Source: Jimgerdemannia flammicorona
Taxonomy: Eukaryota > Mucoromycota > Endogonomycetes > Endogonales > Endogonaceae
Length of the DNA: 39,530 bases
Direction: 5' to 3'
Assembly: GCA_003990745.1 (NCBI GenBank)
Contig: RBNI01000159.1
Coordinates: forward strand, 1 to 39,530
Shown: positions 10,395 to 18,195 of the stretch, in pieces
Position numbering within the stretch: position 1 is the stretch's first letter
Layout: every line of letters begins with the position of its first letter
Position numbers and translations under genes: made by a program
The notes under the pieces: model-generated
Databases searched by the model: none
Told to the model about the DNA's origin: nothing
The model's input: the letters and a program-made list of their open reading frames with translations, nothing else

Positions 10395-10425
10395 AGGGAA
10401 TAATGATATATCGTGGTCTCATTCT

Positions 10426-12452
10426 CTACAAGTCCACATTCCACTCCTTCTGCACCACATCCAAGTCATGTTCAGCAGCTAGTTCCCTCTCTCCTGCTTC
10501 CTGTGCTGCCAATACTCCCAGAAGTTCTACCATTGCCCCATCTTCATGCTCCTCAAATTCCTCGCGATACTCCAGCCAGGCCTCCTGCCAGAGCCGCAAA
10601 CCATGATGCTCTGCCCAGCAGTAGGCTGCCCGCTCACCAGCAACTACCCCCAGCTCTGCCTTCCTCACCTCATCCACCTCATACCCCTCCTCCTCTAGGA
10701 AAATACCCAGAATCTCCACCCTCAGTGCCTCCACCATTCCATCACCACACAAGATCCATGCCTAATGCTCCTCAGCCATCGCCCACAGATCCACTTCACC
10801 CAAAGTATCTGCTGCGAGATTATCCATCACCTTGCACATCCACAACAAGTTCCCTACCTCCTTTCCTCCTGGAGTCCCTGGCCACCCTGCGTCCAACATC
10901 GTAGTATCAGCACCTACACTGGCAGCCTCATCCCATTCCTCCTCAGGGACATCCACCAGCTTGTCCTCACCAACCGCCACCACCTGACTCCCTTGCCCAA
11001 CATCAGGGACCCCAAAGTGCACCTGCTGGGCCCTCTGCATCCATGTATCCTCCATCGTCCCTCTCTTCCCACCTGGGCCCCTCCTGATAAGTGGGGGAGG
11101 GGTGGCATCTAACTCCGACTCCCACACTTTGAAGGTACCATCAGCAAATGGGTTCTTGTCCAGCATCCCCCCAGTCTCTGCCTCCTTTGCCTCTACCTCC
11201 TCTCCTCCTTTATCAGCCCAGGCACTGGTCTCCACAACTCCAGACTTCTCAGCTCCAACTGACGTCTTCTTCACCCCTCCTGTCATACTCGCCAACAGCT
11301 CCCTCTACCTCTTGTATCCCTGGGCCTGCTCTCACTGCTTCTTATCCATATGGATACACTTCCCACCCACCACCTCCAGATATGTTGACTCCTCATACAG
11401 TTTCCAGGCCTTCGCCCTCCTCTCCACAGCACCACTCAACTCCTCTAGTGCCTCCAACAAGTTCTCCTCCTTCTCTTCACTCCCTTTCATCCTCGACACC
11501 TTGCAGACAATGGCCCTCCACATCAGCACCAAGGGCCAGTCACTCGCCTTCCCTGTAACCTCCTTTCCCACTAGCCAAATCCTTACATCAATGTCACCTG
11601 TCCGGATCATAGTCCCCTCCTACACCTGAAAGCCGATGTCCACCACATCACCATACTCAATCATCACCTCCTCTACCCTCTTCCTAGTCTCCTCCTTAGT
11701 CACCATGGGCACCCCCTTCACCAGAAACTGCACCACCCCGGGGTCCCATCACAAGCACCACACCATGGGGACCACTACCTCCTCAACCACAACTCTAGTC
11801 TTTAGTGCCTCATCCAGTAGACCGACCTCCTCAAAGCCTACCTCAATCCCCTCCAGACCCTTCAAGAACTTCACTGAAGCTGCCCCAGCCACCTGCTTTG
11901 AAATAAGCCCCAGAACTATCCTCGCCATCACCACCAAGCCCCAGAAGCACAAGGTCACTGCAAACTCCGAGATTGACTTCTTGAGTAACAGTGCCACCAC
12001 CAGCCCCATTACACCATCCACCAGGTCTCCCTTCCACATCGGGAACCCCTGCCCAGCCTGGCCATCAGCCATCATATCTTTTTTTTTTCCTGATTCCCCA
12101 TCATACTCCCATCAACAGTCGTACCCCCAGCCACTGCATCTCCAGCCCCTACACCTGCACTCCCAGCCGGAGCACCACCCCCCCTCCCAAGGCTTGCCTT
12201 GCCCTTCCCCTCAGCACCACCAGCCCTACTACCCACCGGCCACCCACTCCCCTTAACCTTGTCTGTGAAACTTGAGAGACCAGATCTTCCCCCATTGCCA
12301 CTGGGCACTGGCCCCCCTCCAGAGCCTTCCCCATTCTTTGGTCCTCTAAAGGCCCCCATCCCCAGGCCATAACCCCTTCCCACCTGCTGCCAGTCAAAGG
12401 CCCTAGATCCACCTGACCTAGTATATGCACCTGTATGGTCATTGCTTGCCAT
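10426..12452 (-). pseudogene. LINE ORF1 (RNA-binding-type protein)
   Basis: Starts MASNDHTGAYTRSGG at 12452 and ends VVQKEWNVDL at 10426, about 675 codons. The N-terminus is Gly-rich (FDWQQVGRGYGLGMGAF). It is followed by a hydrophobic stretch (DGVMGLVVALLLKK), a mixed block with VDIGFQ and DVRIWLVGK that could be an RNA-binding fold, a Glu-rich region, and a C-terminal block with YCWAEHHGLRLWQEAWLEY. A frameshift in the A-run at 12077-12087 separates the first 125 codons from the rest. After that the frame is constant to 10426 with stops at about 11746, 11613, 11331 and 10759. ORF2 begins 31 bp after its stop. I see no CCHC knuckle in ORF1. Confidence 0.8.
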
Positions 12453-12544
12453 GTTGCTAGTTGCCTCTCACCAAAAATGTTGTCAAAAGTATTGCTTGAG
12501 TCTTGTGTCACCTGAATGTTACCGGTGAAAGGCATGAGTCATTG

Positions 12545-12559
12545 TAGGTGACAGCTTCT
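12545..12559. other. LINE copy 2 target site duplication, right
   Basis: Exact repeat of 6630-6644 on the 5' side of the LINE. In the Gypsy frame it encodes part of EAVTYD in the protease. Confidence 0.92.
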
Positions 12560-13350
12560 GTGACAACAGCTTTGGGAATAGAGAACTGAATATGTCCCAG
12601 AGAAATGGTGATGTTTTGTACTTCTCCAAGGGGTTGAGTTCGGGCTCCATCTGCTACTATGATGCTGAGGTTGGATGGTCCATCAATGGGCCATTGGAGG
12701 GTGTCCAAGAATCATTTAGCAATGACACAGACAGCTACTCCCATGTCTATAAGGATTTTTGCTTTTTGTCCTCCAATATCTCCATATAAGTAGGTGCTGA
12801 CATGTCTCTCGGCTACCTGGACAGGGATGGAAGCTGGTTCTTACTGTGGGATTGAGACTCAGCCAGTGCTAGACCTTGTTGTTCTCAGCAATTTGTTTTG
12901 AACTCTAGCTGGTATCAGTTGCAAGAACTGCAGGAGAGGGACTTCCATCTTGGCTTCTTGAATCTTCTGCCAGGCTTCATTGTAAATATCTCTAGGCATG
13001 GTCTTTGGAGTGTACTTCTTCTTAGGCTTCAGGGGTATAGGTTCCCATTCTTCTTGTTCCATTTCTTCATCTTCTGGTGGCAGCTAGTTTGTTTTGGGTA
13101 CAAATGGTGAGGGAGTTCAGGGAGGTGTTTCTACCTGTTCCTCCTCATGCTCTTCATCTTCTTCCTGGATCATTCTTCTGCTGACATTTCTGGATGGCCT
13201 TCCTACAGGTCTCTTCCTTTTCTCTGCTGGGTAGACTGTTTTTCAGGTGCTAACCTTGGTAGGGTACAAGTCTAGGTCACTGTAGTCTTCACTATTGCTT
13301 GCTTCTTCAAAATCTTCAACAGGATGGGCTTCAGTCTTCTTGTACTGAGT
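12545..13350 (-). pseudogene. Gypsy protease (retropepsin), interrupted by LINE
   Basis: Aspartic protease that processes the Gag-Pol polyprotein. The minus-strand frame is the same as Gag and reads through an acidic and basic linker (EEWEPIPLKPKKKYTPKTM) to YGDIGGQKAKILIDMGVAV, the flap region (IIVADGARTQPLG), then FSIPKAVVTEAVTYD. There the LINE is inserted; the domain ends ILGTNW at about 6620. The catalytic D-T/S-G is D-M-G here (12739-12747), which would disable the enzyme. A TGA follows soon after at a likely former CGA. Both changes are C-to-T type. Confidence 0.8.
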
Positions 13351-13359
13351 GTCATTCCT

Positions 13360-14850
13360 TCAGTTCAGTGGTTCTGATTCCCTTCGGTCACTTCTTTTGT
13401 TGTCACATTCAGTGGTATAGTGTCTGAATTGTCCACAGTGAAAGCATTGGACTTGGGCTCTGTCTTGGGCAGGGTACCTTCTTTCTTCTTGCTGGTAATT
13501 CCTATTATCTCTTGGTGGATAATCTTGGCTCCTCTGTGATGGGTATGCTCTGTTGTCCTGGTAACTCCGATTTTCATGTGTGGTGAGTTTTTCAATCTGT
13601 CCAACCAATCAGTCCAACTTGGAGCTAAGGTCTTGGATTTCGCTTCTGTCCTTCTTTCCTTCTTTGGCTGGTCTTCTTTCTTCAGATCTTTCTTGTCCTT
13701 GAAGGAGTCCTTGTAGGGCTTTAACCAGGATGTCTTCCTTCTCTTCTTTTCTGTCATGATCACTCCAGGTAGTTCCTTGTCTAACATCAAAGTATCCTTG
13801 GGCTACATCTACTTGTTCCTCGGACCTTCTGATGCCTAGGGTGTAGATGTGCTGAGCAATATTTGGGGGAATTCCCTTCATGAAGGTCATTGGACCTATG
13901 ATGTCTTGGTTGGTGGCATTGAATCTGGCAGAGTGCATTCTCTTCTAGATTCTTGTGAAGAAGGCTCTAGGTGATTCTCCAAGATTCATCTTCATCCCCA
14001 TGATGGATTCCTGAGCCTTGTGGCAGGTTTCATTTCCTGCATATTTTTCAATGAGCCAGTGGACCATGGCCTCATATTCTAGCTCATCAGATATTGCTGC
14101 TTATATCTGTCTTGCTAGTTCCGAGTCTCGGTTGGTTACTGTTTGATGGAAAATTCCTCTGGCTGGTTCTCTGAGCAGGGTTTTGTAGATAGCAATTTTT
14201 CTTTCATCTGAGAGATTTCTCAAGGCTGAAATTCCTTCAATTCCATCAAGGAATTCTCTAGGGTCTTCCTCTGAATATCCTGTAAAGGTTGGCAATGAAG
14301 TGGCCATTTCTTCATCACTTTCTTCTGATTCTGGTTCTGGTTCAGATTCAGATTCTGATTTGCTTTCTGAGCTGTCACTGGAGATTGGGGTGCTTGGGTA
14401 TCTTGAGGATGGTGTTCTGGTCCTTGGATGGAGTGGAGTAGGCCTAGGTATTCTTGTAGGAGTTACTTCTAGTTCTGCAAGGGGTTGTGGTAGGAGTTCT
14501 ATTGGTGAGATTGGTGGGACTGGTGTGGGGTGTCTGGCTGTAAAGTGTTGGGTTCGTGTGATAAGATCTTCTAGTTCTTGTGCAAGTTCTCCAAAATCTC
14601 TAGCAGGGCTGTCTGTATTGTCTGATTGATCTGGTTGATCTGGTTGATCTGGTTGGGGGTTTTAGGCTGTACTGCCTTCTGATTCTGGTTGGGATCCTTC
14701 TGATACTGGGTAATTGGCAAGTCTTGAAGTAATTACTTCTCTTCCTGTCCAAATGCTAGTGATAACTGGTTCTCCTATAGTAGCAGAGGTTGGTGTTGAG
14801 TCAAATGTATGCAGTTTGACTGTGGTTTCTTGTGAGCTAAAAAGTTATGT
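13360..14850 (-). pseudogene. Gypsy Gag with CCHC zinc knuckle
   Basis: Structural protein of the virus-like particle. After a Ser/Glu/Pro-rich leader (14700-14308) the recognisable part starts MATSLPTFTGYSEEDPREF at 14307. It continues through LVHWLIEKYAG-type helices, NLGESPRAFFTRI, FMKGIPPNIAQHIYTLG and a Lys/Glu coiled region, and ends with CFHCGQFRHYTTEC, a clean C-x2-C-x4-H-x4-C knuckle (about 13450-13410). Stops at about 14098 and 13941 break it without changing frame. A stop at about 14660 precedes the leader; the true start may be further upstream. The frame continues straight into the protease. Confidence 0.83.
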
Positions 14851-14865
14851 TGATTTTGAAATCTT

Positions 14866-14883
14866 CCCAGTTGAGCCCCCAAA
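14866..14883 (-). other. Primer binding site (candidate)
   Basis: Directly downstream of the 5' LTR in coding sense the sequence is TTTGGGGGCTCAACTGGG. Its TGG start and its place suit a tRNA primer site, but I cannot name the tRNA. Confidence 0.45.
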
Positions 14884-16386
14884 TGTAATGTGCCAGCTCA
14901 ATGGAGGCAAATTACAAGGTTGGGGGTTGATGTAGTTTGGCTTGAGCCCCCAGTTACTTTGTCAAAAAGTAACAAAATGTTCTAAGATTTCCTGAGGTCT
15001 TTGGTGTTTAGTGGTATAATAGTCAATCTGGATATCTGTGAGCAGTTTCCTTATTGGAATGGTTCTCTGGGTGTAGTGGCGATTTGTGTGTGAATGGACT
15101 TCCTTCTTAGGTCAACTGAGAATGGTACAATTTTGTATAGCGAGGTAATTTCCAAAAGTATGCGATTTCTGGGTGACAGTCTTGGTGCGATGATCTTTGT
15201 GTAGTGCAACAATCTCCTTGTGTATGACAGTCTGGCAATTTAGTGGTTCTCCTTATGCGGATTTGGAAGATAACTCGATTTGGCTCACTGGAAATTGTAT
15301 GGCATGGGTTCTTATTACTGGAAATAGTACTGGCAGCGGATTCTTCTTGGGCTCACTGGGAATAACGAATAACTCAGATGTTGCAAGAGGCAGGTAATTC
15401 AATAGCTCAGATAACTTGAGTGATATGGATTCTTCTTGAATTAGCGGGGTTCTTCTGGGAATACGGTAGATAACTCAAAAACGGCAGATGATGTGGATTC
15501 TTCCTGAATCGCTAGACTTCTTGAAAATGGTGGCTTAACTGGGAATTAACTCGGATGGTGCAGATTCTTATAAATTAGCAGCTTCAATTGGGAATACAAA
15601 CAACTGGCAGCGTTCTTTGGAAAAGAGTCTCTTGGCAAAGTTACATCAAAGACTGGCTTCATTTGCGCAGAGTTGCATCACTAGACTGGCTCTACTGCGA
15701 AGTTGCATCAGGGACTGTCTTATGGCAAGGCTCTCTGGGAATGCAGAAACTTGGGTTCTTCAGGCTTATCTGGCAAGTGTACCAATAGTGTAGCTTATTC
15801 CTTAAGCAGCAGATTCTTCAAAGGCAGTGAAGTTCTCCTTGAACTTAGGCAGCAAATCTTCAAGCTTTATATTGAAAAGTGGACCGAAGTAGAAAAGGGG
15901 ACCAATGCTCATAATCTCCTAACAGTGGCTGTAGAGTTCCTCTCAAAGTGTGGTAGGCAGACTTGTCTTTTGCTTTTGGATTCAATTTTGGACTCTTCTT
16001 TGTATCAGAAAGTGAACTGGAGTTGAAATGTGTTCTGAATTTCGGACTGAGGTTTATTCACTCTTGACTCTGGGGTAATTTATACAAGTTGGTTGCTATC
16101 TGGTTATTATGTGGCTAACTATAGATCTGCTACTTATGGCAGGTGTACAGAGTCAGTATGGTGTACAGGACCTATACAGTATACAGAGTCTGTATGGTGT
16201 ACAGAGTCTGTATGGTGTACAGAGTCTGTACAGGTAAACAGACCCTTTCTGATATCTCTGGCTATTTATATAGTTTTCCACAGCAATGGTTGCTGATTAC
16301 TATGCTGTGTGTTCATATTATCTTGCCTAATTGTTCACGTCATCTGGTTAAGATATAATTCAGGTGATACATTTTGGTTTGTCACA
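14884..16386 (-). repeat. 5' LTR of the dUTPase Gypsy element
   Basis: 1503 bp, partner of 2830-4314. The TATA box is at 16263-16270. The 18-bp repeat at 16140-16235 has one unit more than in the other LTR. Many differences between the two LTRs are TG in one and CA in the other. Confidence 0.92.
16263..16270 (-). promoter_or_regulatory. TATA box of 5' LTR
   Basis: TATAAATA on the minus strand, same place as in the 3' LTR. As the upstream LTR, this would have driven the element transcript. Confidence 0.65.
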
Positions 16387-16390
16387 ATAG
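16387..16390. other. Target site duplication ATAG, right copy
   Basis: Matches 2826-2829 on the other side of the Gypsy element. Confidence 0.85.
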
Positions 16391-17198
16391 TTTAGATCAT
16401 CATTAGAATTAAAAGTAGCCTCATCATGTGTTACTAGAATATGTTGTTGTCCAAGAGGAATAGTATGTTGTAATGGTTGAAAATCTTCATCATATTGAAC
16501 CATAAATGGTTTCCAGTCAGCCATCTGCTTTAAAAATTGTTCATGGGATACTTTAACATCATCTCTTTCATGACTATCAACATAAAGTCCTTTTCTGCGC
16601 CTACTATAAGTATAGCCCATCTGTAGTATCCATCTTCTTGCTGTATCTGCATGAATTTGTATAGATTCTACTGATGTTGAAAGAATCTCTTTTTCTAAAT
16701 ATTTTTTGAGAGACTTTAGAGTAGCAGTAAACTTATTATTTTCTAAATAAGTTTTAACTGCAAGTTTAATGTTTTTATCTTTAAGAAGACTTTTCTCCTT
16801 AGCATGTCTTCCTTGCTGAGAAATAGGAAGAGTTCTGTTATCAATCCAATTTTGTATCCATCTTCTTAAAAGCTTTGCATAGTATAAGCCTTTGTTGATG
16901 CTTTCTGTAATCAGATGACTATCTTGAGAAGCACTCCTATTATTATTTCTAAATACCATATATTGTGATATATGTATGTATTTTGAAATAGAATTTAGAG
17001 ATAGATTCTCTAAATTCTTCATATGAGTATCAAGTGCAATAATATGAGATTTCCAACTATTATCAGCTTTTTTATCTTTATCTTCATTATCTTCTTCATC
17101 TTCATCATCATCATTCTCATCTTCTTCTTCTCTTTCATTATTTTCTTCCTCACTATCTTCATCCTCTTTCTCTTCTCCTTCTCTCTTATCATCATCAT

Positions 17199-17271
17199 CT
17201 ATATTATAATTATAATTATAATTATAATTAATATATTACAAAATCAATAATATTTATATAATAATATTTAC
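17199..17271 (-). other. Intron in DDE transposase, first
   Basis: 73 nt, AT-rich, donor GTAAAT at 17271, acceptor ATATAG at 17199. It splits a codon (phase 1), and its removal connects the ATG exon in frame with the open frame below 17198. Confidence 0.75.
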
Positions 17272-17399
17272 CTATAATCTCTTCTTCAAGTTTACTTTTT
17301 TGAAAACTTTGTAAGTACTGAGTTTGTTTAGATAGTCTTTGCATTTTGTTATAACTAAAAAAAATATGAATTTAATAATTTAGTAAGATCATCTAAAAA

Positions 17400-17700
17400 G
17401 TGATATGAGATAGACAATAGAAGACAGATAATGGAAGACAAGACAAGTGATGGGAGATGGGATAGGAAATGAGTGACAACACAATGAGTGATAGGAGACA
17501 AGATTGGTAATGAGATAGACATAACTATCATCCACCTTCTCATTATATCTCATCTCCCACACCTGTCTCATCTTCCATTGTCCATCTCATCTCCCATTGC
17601 CCATCTTGTCTCCATCACCCATCTCATCTCCCATTGCCTGTCTTGTCTCCCATTGCCCATCTCATCTCCCATTGCCCATCTCGTCTTCCATCTCAGAAAA
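17400..17700. repeat. Inverted pair of short minisatellites
   Basis: 17400-17540 is rich in GATGGGAGATGGG, GATAGGAGAC and GACAAG motifs. 17545-17695 is a roughly 20-bp tandem array of CATCTCATCTCCCATTGCC type, the reverse complement of the first part. The two arms can pair. Confidence 0.7.
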
Positions 17701-17827
17701 AATATATATTACATATATACCTTGGTTATGTAAGATATCAAAGAAAGATTATTGACAATATTGACAGATGAATGATCTTATAGCTGAGTTAGAAATAAAA
17801 TGTAGACATCACACTTAAATTGTCTGA

Positions 17828-18012
17828 GTTTGAAGTGTAGTTTGAAGTGCGGTTTGAAGTGCAGTTTGAAGTGCAGTTTGAAGTGCAGTTTGAAGTGCAG
17901 TTTGAAGTGTGGTTTGAAGTGTGGTTTGAAGTGTAGTTTGAAGTGCAGTTTGAAGTATGGCTTTAAGTGAGGCTTGAAGTGCATAGCTTAAAGTGCATGG
18001 CTTGAAGGGCAA
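17828..18012 (+). repeat. 12-bp minisatellite
   Basis: About 13-15 tandem copies of TTTGAAGTGNNG. The variable pair is CG, CA, TG or TA, as expected if the original unit was TTTGAAGTGCGG and its CpG has decayed. The last units are degenerate. Its minus-strand translation (HFKLHFK repeats) is not a gene. Confidence 0.88.
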
Positions 18013-18104
18013 TTTGACCACTTTTGGTAATCGATTTAAGGCCACTTGAGGCAAAGGTGAACATGATTTAAGGCCACTTTTGGTAATTGATTTAAGACCA
18101 CTTC

Positions 18105-18195
18105 AAGGGCACTTCAAACTGCACTTCAAACCACATTTTTCAAACTACACTTCAAACCATACTTCAAACTGCACTTTCAAAACTGCACTTACACA
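18105..18195 (-). repeat. Inverted partner of the 12-bp minisatellite
   Basis: CACTTCAAACTG and variants, the reverse complement of the array at 17828-18012, separated from it by about 95 bp of satellite sequence. The pair could form a long hairpin. Confidence 0.8.

Larger units (their letters stand above)
6645..12544 (-). mobile_element. LINE copy 2, full length, nested in the Gypsy protease gene
   Basis: A 5.9-kb non-LTR retrotransposon, bounded by exact 15-bp target duplications and ending in a run of about 36 T (6645-6680, poly(A) in coding sense). It has a leader of about 90 bp, ORF1 (12452-10426) and ORF2 (10394-6749) with AP-endonuclease, reverse transcriptase and a C-terminal CCHC finger. 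The AATAAA signal is at 6708-6703. It carries one frameshift in ORF1 and several stops in ORF2, so it is inactive but nearly complete. No RNase H domain was recognised. It belongs to the same family as the five other LINE copies here. Confidence 0.92.
2830..16386 (-). mobile_element. Ty3/Gypsy element lacking RT, RNase H and integrase, with dUTPase
   Basis: A complete LTR-bounded element, coding strand minus. The LTRs are at 14884-16386 (5') and 2830-4314 (3'); both begin TGTGACAAACC and end ACATTACA in the coding sense. The 4-bp sequence ATAG flanks both ends (2826-2829 and 16387-16390). The internal part, without the inserted LINE at 6645-12544, is about 4.7 kb: Gag with zinc knuckle, retropepsin, a Cys-rich and acidic segment, dUTPase and a tail. 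One reading frame runs from Gag through dUTPase with only stop-codon damage. No RT, RNase H or integrase motif is present, so it could only move with enzymes from a related element. A relative with those domains lies at 21515-25057. Confidence 0.88.
16387..17344 (-). pseudogene. DDE transposase, N-terminal half (split gene)
   Basis: N-terminal half of the transposase whose other half is at 2829-1799. Start ATG at 17344 (MQRLSKQTQYLQSFQKSK). A 73-nt intron (17271-17199, GTAAAT...ATAG) keeps the frame into a long Asp/Glu-rich stretch (DDDDK...EEENN), then KNLENLSLNSISKYIHIS, a helix-rich DNA-binding region (ARRWILQMGYTYSRRRKG) and THDEATFNSNDDLN with the first catalytic Asp. The frame stays open up to the Gypsy insertion. 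The few residues printed after NSNDD are LTR sequence. Exons upstream of 17344 are possible: the 5' flank looks like an intron acceptor (TTTTTTTAG). Confidence 0.83.

Noticed and set aside
17023..17250. Plus-strand ORF rich in Phe and Ile, like a transmembrane protein
   Set aside because: It is the complement of the acidic Asp/Glu-rich stretch of the DDE transposase and of its intron.
17545..17700. Regular 20-bp repeats that might suggest a CRISPR array
   Set aside because: No unique spacers between identical repeats, and the context is eukaryotic transposable elements.
17778..17984. ORF coding for HFKLHFK repeats, like a repeat protein
   Set aside because: It is the 12-bp minisatellite read on the minus strand; the neighbouring frame is equally open.
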